A stretch of 64,000 nucleotides of DNA from NCBI RefSeq assembly GCF_004362715.1, contig NZ_SNYC01000004.1, forward strand, positions 248,001 to 312,000, given 5' to 3'. Under the pieces are notes generated by a model that did no database searches, was not told the origin of the DNA, and saw nothing but the letters and a program-made list of their open reading frames with translations. Within the stretch, counting starts at the first letter, position 1, and each line of letters starts with the position of its first letter. The position numbers and the translations under genes were made by a program. This stretch comes from Pedobacter metabolipauper (GTDB taxonomy: Bacteria > Bacteroidota > Bacteroidia > Sphingobacteriales > Sphingobacteriaceae). Of this stretch, positions 35,945-44,154 are shown piece after piece.

Positions 35945-36613
35945 ATGATGTTCAAAAAAGTATTAATTGCCGAAGACCAGGAGATGATGAGTATTTCAGT
36001 CCGGAAAACAATAGAAGAACTTGGAATAACCTGCACAAAATATACTTACTATTGTGATGATGCATTGATGCTAATTACGAAAAGCCTTAATGATGATGAC
36101 CCGTTTGACTTACTCATTACTGATCTTTCTTTTGAAGAAGATCACCGTAAGCAAAAAATTAACGGAGGAATTGAGTTGATCCAGGCAGTTAAAGCAGTAC
36201 ATGCCCATATAAAGATCCTGGTCTTTTCAGTAGAGAATAAGGCAGCTGCTATTGATATGCTTTTTAAGGAACTGGGGATTAATGGCTATGTACGTAAAGC
36301 CCGCCACGACGCGATAGCCCTCAAAGCGGCAATTGAAGCCATTTCAAATAACAGAACTTACCTTTCGGCTGATTTAAAACAAATCGTTAAACAGAAAAAT
36401 ACCTACGAATTCGATGCCCTTGATATTACCATCATTTCCTTATTATCACAAGGGGTACTTCAAAAGAATATACCATACCATTTGCAGGAGAAGAGCATTA
36501 GGCCTTCAGGGTTAAGCAGCGTTGAGAAGCGGCTAAACCAGATGAAAGAAGCACTGGATTTTTCTAAGAATGAACAACTGGTTGCTTACTGTAAAGACTA
36601 CGGAATCATTTGA
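35945..36613 (+). CDS. Response regulator with derived C-terminal helix-turn-helix, 222 aa
   Basis: The receiver domain (1-135) has the acidic pair in AEDQEM, phospho-acceptor D60 (LITDLSF) and a lysine in GYVRKAR. The C-terminal 60 residues (FDALDITIISLLSQGVLQKN and so on) look like a diverged LuxR/NarL-type helix-turn-helix, lacking the usual E-R-E and TVK-x-H phrases. The gene directly follows the TPR histidine kinase and surely works with it. Its DNA target is unknown. Confidence 0.88.
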   Translation: MMFKKVLIAEDQEMMSISVRKTIEELGITCTKYTYYCDDALMLITKSLNDDDPFDLLITDLSFEEDHRKQKINGGIELIQAVKAVHAHIKILVFSVENKAAAIDMLFKELGINGYVRKARHDAIALKAAIEAISNNRTYLSADLKQIVKQKNTYEFDALDITIISLLSQGVLQKNIPYHLQEKSIRPSGLSSVEKRLNQMKEALDFSKNEQLVAYCKDYGII

Positions 36614-36629
36614 TTTCCATAGTCTTTAC
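36591..36629 (+). terminator. Hairpin overlapping the end of the response regulator gene
   Basis: gtaaagactacggaa (36591-36605) pairs with ttccatagtctttac (36615-36629), a 15-bp stem with one C-A mismatch and a 9-nt loop. The stop codon lies in the loop. There is no strong U-tract. Confidence 0.55.
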
Positions 36630-36757
36630 AATAAACCGATTCTCCCTGCTCTCCAAACTTATTGTTAATTACAACTAGTTCTCCTTCACCCCACTAGATT
36701 TTCTTCAATGCTTTATTGCTTTACGGTTTCCCGTAAGGAAAATACTTTATGCCTTTA

Positions 36758-36765
36758 TACATTTG
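36758..36765 (+). promoter_or_regulatory. Bacteroidota -7 element for the KTSC operon
   Basis: TACATTTG matches TAnnTTTG and would give a leader of about 25 nt before the ATG at 36794. A small dyad (ttacgg/ccgtaa, 36721-36736) lies where the -33 region would be, so a repressor could act here. Confidence 0.5.
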
Positions 36766-36793
36766 AAATGTTAAATAACCTTAAATTTTAAAC

Positions 36794-37021
36794 ATGGAAA
36801 AGTATGCAAATAATAATAGAGACTCTGGAGTTTCCGGTTATCAGATAGGCTCTGATTACATTCTTATAGAATTTACATCAGGCAGTATATATGAATATAC
36901 CAACGCTAGCGCAGGTGTAGGCAATATTGGAACTATGAAATCTCTGGCAAGATCGGGAAGCGGATTAAATAGTTTTATAAATAGAAATGTTCAACACAAA
37001 TATTCTAAGAAAATAAGATAA
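36794..37021 (+). CDS. KTSC-domain protein, 75 aa
   Basis: It matches the KTSC domain: an N-terminal serine strand (GVSGYQIGSDYILIEFTSGS), the aromatic IYEYTNAS and a C-terminal GLNSFINRNVQHKYSKK, where the family has SxGxxFN-x4-xY. KTSC proteins are small, often linked to lysyl-tRNA synthetase or phage, and of unknown function. The stop shares one base with the next ATG, so translation is coupled. It is the first gene of the small-gene island. Confidence 0.85.
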   Translation: MEKYANNNRDSGVSGYQIGSDYILIEFTSGSIYEYTNASAGVGNIGTMKSLARSGSGLNSFINRNVQHKYSKKIR

Positions 37022-37260
37022 TGGAATATAAAGTAGTACCATTCACTGCCACACTAGATCAGAAAAAAGAAACAACCAGCGTTGTTGCTGATCAGTTGGA
37101 AAAATTAATAGCAAGATATACCAATCAAGGATGGATATACGTCAGATTGGAAAGTGTATCCACTTATGTCCAACCAGATCCAGGATGTTTTGGAATAGGT
37201 GGAAAGCCGGGTTACATGGCATCATATCAAATGGTTGTTTTTAGCAAAATACAACTATGA
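37021..37260 (+). CDS. DUF4177-like small protein, 79 aa
   Basis: The phrase EYKVVPFTATLDQKKE, the helix VVADQLEKLIARYTNQGWIYVRLESV and a final YQMVVFSK fit the DUF4177 pattern of short cytosolic proteins, with an inserted Gly-rich loop (DPGCFGIGGKPG). Function is unknown. It overlaps the KTSC gene by one base and the next gene by four (ATGA). Confidence 0.65.
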   Translation: MEYKVVPFTATLDQKKETTSVVADQLEKLIARYTNQGWIYVRLESVSTYVQPDPGCFGIGGKPGYMASYQMVVFSKIQL

Positions 37261-37544
37261 AAACACTATTTCTCTTAGGAATTAGACTTTACTGGATTGT
37301 TGTCCCCAAAAACAAAAGACGAAAATGCATATTCAGAACAACTTGTTCTCAATATGTATATCAGGCAACAATCGAGGAGGGTTTTTTTAAGGGATTAATA
37401 GCCCTCAGATATAGATTTCTAAACTGTAGAAGTGGATATCAGATTTTCGAGAATTCAGATGGTTCGGGTAAAATGATGGTATTGCAGAATGGCCAAATAC
37501 TTCCAGAAAAAGAAATATCAGAACGATTTATCAAATCACATTAA
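37257..37544 (+). CDS. YidD-like small protein, 95 aa
   Basis: It keeps the YidD pattern: a hydrophobic amphipathic N-terminus (LFLLGIRLYWIVVPKNKRR), CIFRTTCSQYVYQATIEEG, a gap, then GLIALRYRFLNCRSGYQ. Housekeeping YidD (about 70-85 aa) helps insert membrane proteins with YidC/Oxa1 and is encoded between rnpA and yidC. This copy is far from such genes and carries an extra C-terminal 30 residues, so it is an accessory paralogue in a small-gene operon. Confidence 0.75.
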   Translation: MKTLFLLGIRLYWIVVPKNKRRKCIFRTTCSQYVYQATIEEGFFKGLIALRYRFLNCRSGYQIFENSDGSGKMMVLQNGQILPEKEISERFIKSH

Positions 37545-37554
37545 ACTTAATAAA

Positions 37555-37892
37555 ATGGGAAAATTTGTAATTACAAAAAGAAAGAATGGTGAATACCAAT
37601 TCAATTTAGAAGCAGGAAATGGTAGGATAATCCTGACAAGTGAAGGCTATGTATATAAGACAAGCTGCAACAATGGGATAAATTCCGTGAAAGAAAATTC
37701 TCAACTAGATGCTCGTTTTGACAAAAAAGTATCTTCTAACGGTAAGTATTATTTTAATCTAAAAGCTACCAATGGACAAATTATGGAACGAGTGAAATTT
37801 ATGAGTCCAGCTCTGGGCGTGACAGTGGAATAGAATCTGTTAAAGAAAATGCTCCAAATGCATCAGTTATAGATGAAACGAATGAACAATAG
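37555..37892 (+). pseudogene. YegP/DUF1508 family gene with a -1 frameshift
   Basis: The first frame from the ATG at 37555 gives the first YegP repeat (GKFVITKRKNGEYQFNLEAG, TSEGYVYKTSCNNGINSVKE) and most of the second. At about 37784 the frame is lost: read in the +2-shifted frame, the sequence continues GTSEIYESSSGRDSGIESV and KENAPNASVIDE to a stop at 37890-37892. Restoring one base gives 112 residues, matching E. coli YegP (110). Unrepaired, translation ends at 37833. It could be a real mutation or a sequencing error. Confidence 0.85.
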
Positions 37893-37989
37893 TTCATTAT
37901 AAGCTTCAATATCAGAATTTACAACATATATAGATACACTAAGAAAGGCTTCTGTAGAGGCAACCTAATTCCTATAAACCATAAGCAAC

Positions 37990-38388
37990 ATGGAAACCCC
38001 AATTAGCACTGAATTACAAAGTCATTTTTTGAGACTTTATCAAATGGCATGCTCTGATGAAAATTTTGATGTATTAGAAATGAAGCAACTTTACAAATTT
38101 GCAGAACTGAGAGGAGTAGATACAGAGCATTTAAATAATATCTTAACAAACCCAATACAAAAAATGGAAGTACCACAGTCCGTTGAGAAACGAATAGAGT
38201 ACTTGTATGATCTTGCTATAATGATCTGGGTCGACAAAGAAGTCACAGAAGACGAATATAATCTTCTCAAAAAATACTGTAGAACATTTGAATTTTTAAA
38301 TGAAAATGTCTTTGAAATATGTGACTATCTAATAGACTGTGCAAAAAAAGAAAAACAGCTTGAAGAAGTTCTAAACTCAATAAATTAA
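37990..38388 (+). CDS. TerB-like helical protein, 132 aa
   Basis: An all-helical protein with two helix-acid-helix units: ACSDENFDVLEMKQLYKFAE and IMIWVDKEVTEDEYNLLKKY. That D-x-E/x4-E spacing is characteristic of the TerB fold, known from tellurite-resistance (Ter) stress systems and thought to bind metal. It has no membrane segment or signal. It is 5 nt before a membrane coiled-coil gene and then a vWA-like lipoprotein, all on the plus strand. The fold call is from pattern only. Confidence 0.6.
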   Translation: METPISTELQSHFLRLYQMACSDENFDVLEMKQLYKFAELRGVDTEHLNNILTNPIQKMEVPQSVEKRIEYLYDLAIMIWVDKEVTEDEYNLLKKYCRTFEFLNENVFEICDYLIDCAKKEKQLEEVLNSIN

Positions 38389-38393
38389 ACGCT

Positions 38394-39662
38394 ATGGAAA
38401 TTAAAAAACTATTCGCCATCAAAAAGAGTATTGAGCCTGAGAATATTGTCCGGGGAAATGATGAAGAAGATGAACAGAAAATAAGAATCACTTATTATCA
38501 AAGTGGTTATGGCGCAGCGCTAAAGGCTATGGGTAGTCCTTTAAACTTTAAGGCTTGTCTGGAAAATGTATATACAAGTTTTGAGCAACAATGCAGGGAA
38601 CAAGAAATTCAACAAATAAAATTGAAGCAGCCGTATATCGATGAGAAAAACAGGAAACAGAGTGAGCTGAAAAATACCGAAGCTGCAATTTCTATTTTCG
38701 AAGAAAAAAAAGCACAGATCACAGAAAAGATTAATTCTATTAGACATGAAGTAGAAGATGTAAACCATAATCCTAGCAAATATGGCGTTGAATCTACAAA
38801 ACGACCTAAAGCGCAATTCTATATAGGTCTTTTACTTTTGATTCCAATCACATTATATCTGTTTGTTTTTTATATCTCATCTACCTATTCCGCTTTTTTT
38901 AAAGACTTTTCCAACGATAGTCTTACGGCAGCCATTTTTGATGCTCAAGCTTTTAATAATGCGCTAGAGGCTGGCTGGCTAGAAGGTGTTTTAGTTTTTA
39001 CTATTCCATCGGTCTTTTTAGGGTTGGGATATATCATCCATATGGTGCAAAAGGGCAAAGGCATTAAAAATGTCATTAGAATGATTGCGTTATTTATTGT
39101 TACTTTCTTATTTGATGGTCTTTTAGCTTACCAAATCGAGAAGAAAATCTATGACTTTAACAAGACTCCGGATTCATTGCCATATAATCTTAAAATAGCT
39201 TTAGGGGAAGCGGAATTTTGGATGATCATTTTTGCCGGCTTTGTAGTATACATTATCTGGGGGTTGGTTTTTGATATTACAATGAAAGAATACGAGAATT
39301 TCGATAAAATCAAAGGGTATATTAAAACTAAGCTTGAGGAAATAAAACAGCTCGAGGCGTCAAAAGATGAAATAATAGAAGAGATCAATAATCTTAGAAA
39401 AAAAACAGTTGAAGTAATAGGAAAAAGCACAGAATTGCAAGCGATAATTGATGGATTTATAATGAATCTTAAACAGTATCTGCTATACCATAACCAATAT
39501 AAAGAAGGTTGGTTTCAGGCTGTAGGATCTGAAATCGCGCTTCCACCAACAACTAAAAATAAGATGTTGCAAGATTGTGAAGGAGTTGCAAATGACCATC
39601 TTGAAAGACTTAATTTAATTGATCCTAATTTTCAAAATGTTGTTTACTCCAAAATATCCTAA
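38394..39662 (+). CDS. Four-TM coiled-coil membrane protein of unknown function, 422 aa
   Basis: Residues 60-125 form a coiled coil (CREQEIQQIKLKQPYIDEKN and following). Membrane segments are at about 142-164, 197-217, 227-247 and 275-295, with both termini predicted in the cytoplasm. Residues 300-370 form a second coiled coil (KLEEIKQLEASKDEIIEEIN) and the end is soluble. I recognise no family. It is tightly placed between the TerB-like and vWA-like genes (5 and 3 nt), so it is the likely membrane core of that trio. Confidence 0.75.
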   Translation: MEIKKLFAIKKSIEPENIVRGNDEEDEQKIRITYYQSGYGAALKAMGSPLNFKACLENVYTSFEQQCREQEIQQIKLKQPYIDEKNRKQSELKNTEAAISIFEEKKAQITEKINSIRHEVEDVNHNPSKYGVESTKRPKAQFYIGLLLLIPITLYLFVFYISSTYSAFFKDFSNDSLTAAIFDAQAFNNALEAGWLEGVLVFTIPSVFLGLGYIIHMVQKGKGIKNVIRMIALFIVTFLFDGLLAYQIEKKIYDFNKTPDSLPYNLKIALGEAEFWMIIFAGFVVYIIWGLVFDITMKEYENFDKIKGYIKTKLEEIKQLEASKDEIIEEINNLRKKTVEVIGKSTELQAIIDGFIMNLKQYLLYHNQYKEGWFQAVGSEIALPPTTKNKMLQDCEGVANDHLERLNLIDPNFQNVVYSKIS

Positions 39663-39665
39663 CCT

Positions 39666-40571
39666 ATGAAAACAAAATTAAGCGTTTTAATTTCGTCTGT
39701 AGCCCTTCTTCTTGTTACTGGATGCATGGATGAAAAAGAGAACATAAAAGAAGCTATAAAAATCAGAAATAATAGTAAAAATGCAGATTTAAATATCAGC
39801 ATTTTGATAGATCTTTCGGATAGAATCGATCCCATAAAAAATGCAAATCCTGCTATGGAAATATATAGAAGAGATTTAGGATATATAGAATCAATCAGTA
39901 AAGGATTTGAAAAGCATTTAAGATCAAAGCCCATTATACAAGACGACGATCATATTCAAATATATTTCGAGCCTGCTCCTTTAAATCCAAAGATCAATGA
40001 TTTAGCAAAAAATTTAAAACTATCCTTCACCAAAGACAACACGACTAAAAAAGCCATTCAAAAAATATCTCCTCAATACATTGCAGCTTCTAATAAGATC
40101 TACAATCTTGCCATTAAAGATAAAAAATACATTGGATCCGATATATGGGGGTTTTTCAAGAATAAAGTAAAGGATTATTGTATTAAGCCCAATCATAGAA
40201 ATATTCTTTTCATCTTGACTGATGGATATATGTTTCACAAAAATTCTAAGTTTATGATAGGAAATAAGAGTTCTTATCTTACACCTGAATTAGTAAAATC
40301 TTTAAAGCTTAATACACCTAAATATAGAGATTTGATACGAAAAAAAGGATATGGATTCATTAACGCAAATGACAACTTAGATAACCTTGAGGTTGTTATT
40401 TTAAGCCTGAATCCCGCTGAAGGAAACCCATTTGAAGCTGATGTGATCGGTGAATACTGGAACAATTGGCTTAAAGAAATGAAAGTAAAAAGTCCTATAA
40501 TGAAACCATTCTCGGCCGACCTCCCCGCTAATCTAGATCCAATTATTCAAAAATATATTAGTCCAGGATAA
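39666..40571 (+). CDS. vWA-like lipoprotein, 301 aa
   Basis: A lipoprotein signal ends in LLLVTGC. The core has a vWA-type layout: LNISILIDLSDRID near residue 45 (MIDAS-like D-x-S with the third position changed) and RNILFILTDGYMF near 185 (the DG strand). vWA proteins bind partners through a metal site; here the site is partly altered. It lies 3 nt after the four-TM gene. In Ter-type systems a vWA protein and TerB act together, which is why I group these three, but that is an inference. Confidence 0.7.
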   Translation: MKTKLSVLISSVALLLVTGCMDEKENIKEAIKIRNNSKNADLNISILIDLSDRIDPIKNANPAMEIYRRDLGYIESISKGFEKHLRSKPIIQDDDHIQIYFEPAPLNPKINDLAKNLKLSFTKDNTTKKAIQKISPQYIAASNKIYNLAIKDKKYIGSDIWGFFKNKVKDYCIKPNHRNILFILTDGYMFHKNSKFMIGNKSSYLTPELVKSLKLNTPKYRDLIRKKGYGFINANDNLDNLEVVILSLNPAEGNPFEADVIGEYWNNWLKEMKVKSPIMKPFSADLPANLDPIIQKYISPG

Positions 40572-40623
40572 TAGAAAATACTTGACATTGATATACTTTA
40601 TCGTAAAAAATACTTTTTAAAAT

Positions 40624-40842
40624 ATGTTTTTAAGAACCTTTTTATTGTTGGGACTTCTTTTTTTTCTCGGCGACAAATATGCTAATTCAACCAAAGTCTA
40701 TATTTGTAATAGCTCCAATGCTAAGAGATATCACTATAACTCAAAGTGTCGCGGATTGAGTAACTGCCAACACAAGATTATACAGACAACATTAGACAAA
40801 GCCAAACGCAGTAAAAAAACTTTATGTGGTTGGGAAGATTAA
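40624..40842 (+). CDS. Small Cys-rich exported protein, 72 aa
   Basis: It has an N-terminal signal-like segment (MFLRTFLLLGLLFFLGD) and a compact domain with four cysteines: KVYICNSSNAKRYHYNSKCR, GLSNCQHKI and TLCGWED. The same pattern is frequent in Bacteroidota as an uncharacterised short protein. The Cys and His residues suggest a zinc site or disulfides. It sits between the vWA-like gene and the frameshifted TM gene. Confidence 0.7.
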   Translation: MFLRTFLLLGLLFFLGDKYANSTKVYICNSSNAKRYHYNSKCRGLSNCQHKIIQTTLDKAKRSKKTLCGWED

Positions 40843-40924
40843 TTTATATATCGTATAGAATTCAGATTCGCTATTTGAATTGGAGAGTGGCAAGTAATTT
40901 TATTCACATTTATTAATTGTTTCG

Positions 40925-41663
40925 ATGTCTGACGAATATATTAATCAGGTAATTCTTGATTATAAAAATAAACTTGAAAAGGGAATACTTCCTCAATTAG
41001 CCAACTTAACTCCAGCCAAATTACGGACTGAATGCGAAAATGTTTTTAAGGAAAGATACTCGCCGTTGGAAGACGATCCTAAATTGAGGTCTTTTTTCGG
41101 GCCAGCAGATAACGACCGTAACTATAGTCAAATCATTAGAAATTTTGACGTTGATAAATTTAGACCCCCTCGTTAGTTTTCTAAGAGGAGACACAACCGT
41201 TACAAATGATAAAAACATTAATCTTTTAGCTTGGGTAATTGATTTTAAACTTGTCGAAAAAAATAAAAGATCATGGAAGTGGATTCTATTAAATCCAAAA
41301 ATTAGAAAAGCTACCTTATTAATTATAACCATTGTCATTATATTCTATGGTGGTTACTTACTATCAATCAAACACACCAACCAATGCATGTACTGGACTG
41401 GGAATCAATATCAGCCAATACCTTGTAATACCCGAATTAACAATACTGAGATCGTTGCACTGGATACTTTCAAGGTAGCACATCTAAAAAGAATTACACG
41501 CCCAGATACGCTTACTATAAATTCCGTAAACAAAGTTTGGCGTGCTAAGATAAATGGTAAGCCGGAGTTTTATACTAGTGGCGGAAGGCATCCACTTGAT
41601 AATAATAAAATGTTATGGCCAATGACAGAATACTTTCTAGACAAACATGTGTTAAAAAAATGA
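40925..41663 (+). pseudogene. Paralogue of the 32,663-33,622 membrane protein, broken by a +1 frameshift
   Basis: The first frame (from 40925) matches the N-terminus of the 32.7 kb protein (TPAKLRTECENVFKERYS against TQARLKEECLDVFNERYS) and ends at DKFRPPR. In the next frame the match continues as PLVSFLRGDTTVTNDKNINL, then a membrane segment, QCMYWTGNQYQPIPC, LDTFKVAHLKRIT and EFYTSGGRHP. Removing one C from the C5 run at 41165-41169 joins both into about 245 residues. The paralogue keeps a longer linker. Either a homopolymer error or real decay. Confidence 0.88.
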
Positions 41664-41694
41664 TATGGTTAAAATTCAGGTTTGCTAAATCTGC

Positions 41695-41935
41695 TTAATT
41701 AACCATCATTTCATCTAAGAACAGCCAGGCTTTCTTATTTGTACAATAACGCCAGGGAGGGTTGACGCAGGTTTTTTGCTTTAACCTTTACATACCTCGT
41801 TGTTATTGGTTCTGCTAAATTCAGAGTATAATCCTGTACTGATTTTTCATAATCCTCATACAAAGCACCGAGTACCGTGATTTCCTTTTGATTACTATAA
41901 TTCACGCCATCGGAACCTTTTATTCTTGACAGCTA
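41695..41935 (-). pseudogene. Decayed C-terminal end of a GH20-like beta-hexosaminidase
   Basis: On the minus strand, from about 41935 down, one frame reads SRIKGSDGVNYSNQKEITVL and then YTLNLAEPITTRYVKVKAKN; the last part continues in a different frame as NPPWRYCTNKKAWLFLDEMM and a stop at 41695-41697. RYVKVKAKN and KAWLFLDE are the typical end of bacterial hexosaminidases carrying a C-terminal discoidin-like domain. The upstream catalytic part is absent, and a stop interrupts the frame at its upstream edge, so this is a remnant. Confidence 0.65.
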
Positions 41936-42020
41936 TACGATATAGAAGAGCACTATAAGGAGGGGAATGCGCTTTTTAATGCGCAAAATATTGGGTTAAA
42001 ATAAGTAGACCCTGAGAACA

Positions 42021-42056
42021 TTTTTTAAAATGGCTCCGGCGGTTGCCGGAGCCATT
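42021..42056 (-). terminator. Intrinsic terminator after the VOC gene
   Basis: A perfect 12-bp stem (aatggctccggc, 42029-42040, with 42045-42056) and 4-nt loop is followed on the minus strand by a U-rich tail (revcomp of ttttttaaaa). Confidence 0.8.
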
Positions 42057-42085
42057 CAATCATTATAGTATATAAAACAGGAGGG

Positions 42086-42496
42086 TTATTTCAGGGAATG
42101 GAAACCGATCTGGTTGCCTTCTGTATCCAGACAGATTCCACAGAACCCATACTGGCCAATTGACATTTTTTCGGCAACGACCTTTCCTCCGGCTGCTTCA
42201 ACTTTGGAGATCTCAACTGCGCAATCTTCGCAGGTAAAGTAATTGAGTGTGCCTCCTGGCCCTGGTTTGAACATTGTTGATTTAACCAATGATCCATTAA
42301 TACCCGGGGCATCCATATCACCCGGGAAAAATACCATTTCGAAATATTCATCACTGCCCACTTCAGCTTCCATGCCTTCAGGCATTGGTGCGGCTTCCAT
42401 TTGTATACTCAATACACTTTCGTAGAATTTTTGAGCCCTTGCCATATCTTCTACATAAATTTCTGTCCATCCAATGGGATTTCTCATTGTTGCCAT
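42086..42496 (-). CDS. VOC-family (glyoxalase/bleomycin-resistance-like) protein, 136 aa
   Basis: It has one VOC module: NPIGWTEIYVEDMARAQKFY at the start, the YFEMVFFPGD strand and GGKVVAEKMSIGQYGFCGIC then DTEGNQIGFHS at the end. Members are metal enzymes or binding proteins with many substrates; the substrate is not apparent. It is monocistronic with its own terminator. Confidence 0.92.
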   Translation of the reverse strand: MATMRNPIGWTEIYVEDMARAQKFYESVLSIQMEAAPMPEGMEAEVGSDEYFEMVFFPGDMDAPGINGSLVKSTMFKPGPGGTLNYFTCEDCAVEISKVEAAGGKVVAEKMSIGQYGFCGICLDTEGNQIGFHSLK

Positions 42497-42676
42497 GTCT
42501 TTAAATTAATTGTTTGTTATTGATGATCTTCATTTTGTTTAGTTACTCGTTGATGATTCAACCTGTAATACATGTTAATAAAGATCACAACTAATTCACT
42601 TACTTAAAGGCGTTGGTTACGACAAATCAGGGGTGTATTTGTGACAATTATACCATGAAGATACTCGCTGCAAAAA

Positions 42677-43636
42677 TTAGGGCTTCCTTAATAATGGATT
42701 TGCAGGAACTGTTCCGGAAGGGTTAGTTGTGCTCAACACCGATGTAACACTGGAGATTACTCCTGCAATGTTTGATAGATCGGCCGGCACAATCATCGTA
42801 TTGTTTACCTTTGCCAGCTTCCCAAATTCTGTAAGATATTGTTCAGCGATCCGCAGGTTTACTGCATTCATACCACCTTCCTGATTGATTGATTTTGCAA
42901 TCTCTAAAATACCCTTGGCTGTTGCTATGGCAACCATTTCGATTTCTGATGCAGTACCGCTCGCTTCATTGATCTTACGCATCTTTTCTCCTTCTGATCT
43001 TGCGATCATTTCCTGTTTATCTCCTTCAGCGCGATTGATCTTCGCTTGTTTATCTCCTTCTGATTCTGCAATCAGTGCTCTTTTTTCACGTTCAGCACGC
43101 ATTTGCTTTTCCATTGCATCCCTGATGCTTTGAGGTGGCGATATATTTTTCACTTCATATCGTGACACCTTAATGCCCCATGGCTCACTTGCCTTATCAA
43201 CCGCATCTACAATGGTTGCGTTTACCGTTTCTCTTTCCTCAAATGTTTTATCGAGCTCCATTTTACCGATTACGCTTCTCATGGTTGTCTGAGAAATCTG
43301 AATTACAGCAAAGCGGTAGTTGTCTATGCCATAGGAAGCTTTTTGCGGATCCATTACTTGCAGGTATAAGATACCATCTACCTCGACGGCAATGTTATCC
43401 TTGGTGATACAAATCTGCGATGCGACATCAATGGCCTGTTCTTTCAGGTTTTGTTTATAGGCGATCTTATCTATAAATGGAATCAGGATGTGGAACCCCG
43501 CTTCAAGCGACCGGCTATATTTGCCCAGGCGTTCTACAATAAATACGGATCGTTGTGGTACAATTTTAAACGTTGAAAAGAAAGCGATTAAAATGAATAC
43601 GGCTAAAATGATTAAGATGTAAGTGGAAGGGGTCAT
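42677..43636 (-). CDS. SPFH/stomatin-like (Band 7) membrane protein, 319 aa
   Basis: An N-terminal membrane anchor (TYILIILAVFILIAFFSTF) leads to the SPFH domain (PQRSVFIVERLGKYSRSLEA, FHILIPFIDKI) and a charged helix with repeats of AEGDKQ and RSEGEK types. This is the QmcA/stomatin group that forms ring-like scaffolds in the inner membrane. Its ATG overlaps the NfeD stop by four bases, the standard SPFH/NfeD pair. Confidence 0.94.
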   Translation of the reverse strand: MTPSTYILIILAVFILIAFFSTFKIVPQRSVFIVERLGKYSRSLEAGFHILIPFIDKIAYKQNLKEQAIDVASQICITKDNIAVEVDGILYLQVMDPQKASYGIDNYRFAVIQISQTTMRSVIGKMELDKTFEERETVNATIVDAVDKASEPWGIKVSRYEVKNISPPQSIRDAMEKQMRAEREKRALIAESEGDKQAKINRAEGDKQEMIARSEGEKMRKINEASGTASEIEMVAIATAKGILEIAKSINQEGGMNAVNLRIAEQYLTEFGKLAKVNNTMIVPADLSNIAGVISSVTSVLSTTNPSGTVPANPLLRKP

Positions 43637-44082
43637 AAGGTTTTAAGAGATCTAACAATTAATAAAATACTTTTAGTTTCTGTGATCATCACATTTTCTC
43701 CGGCCGAGATGATGTCATTTGAACTGGCATCCCAGCTTGTTCCTTTAAATTCAACTTTACCGCCAGAGCCAGGGATTATGGATGTTTCGGCTTTAGCAAT
43801 CTTCCCGATGAATTCATCTTCAAGTTGTTTTGAATTTACATCTGCTTTGCCCAGCTTACGTTTAATCCAGCTTCTTAAAAGAACTACTGTGAATAGTGAG
43901 CTTGAGATAAATATGATGATTTGTGTATTGATGGTGATATCGGTAAAAAAGGAAACAATAGCTACAACCCATGCCCCTATTCCGAAAAAGAAAAGAATGA
44001 ATCCAGGCATCATGAACTCCAGTACAAAGAATATAAATCCTATGCAGAACCAAATTACTGAGTTGTCTAGCGTTTCGATCAT
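43633..44082 (-). CDS. NfeD-like membrane protein, 149 aa
   Basis: Two or three hydrophobic segments (VIWFCIGFIFFVLEFMMPGF, TQIIIFISSSLFTVVLL) are followed by a C-terminal OB-fold (DEFIGKIAKAETSIIPGSGG, VEFKGTSWDASS). It is the short NfeD1b type without a protease domain. Such proteins partner with SPFH proteins, and here the gene directly precedes one with a 4-base overlap. Confidence 0.92.
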   Translation of the reverse strand: MIETLDNSVIWFCIGFIFFVLEFMMPGFILFFFGIGAWVVAIVSFFTDITINTQIIIFISSSLFTVVLLRSWIKRKLGKADVNSKQLEDEFIGKIAKAETSIIPGSGGKVEFKGTSWDASSNDIISAGENVMITETKSILLIVRSLKTL

Positions 44083-44154
44083 TGTTTAAATAGATATTGG
44101 TTAGAATGGGTGGTATTTCTGATGCTTACCGACTAAATATAGTGATTTTACTCC

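Noticed and set aside
36794..41663. Could the island be an integrated prophage or insertion sequence?
   Set aside because: No integrase, transposase, terminase, structural phage gene or terminal repeat was seen; only base composition and gene content suggest transfer.
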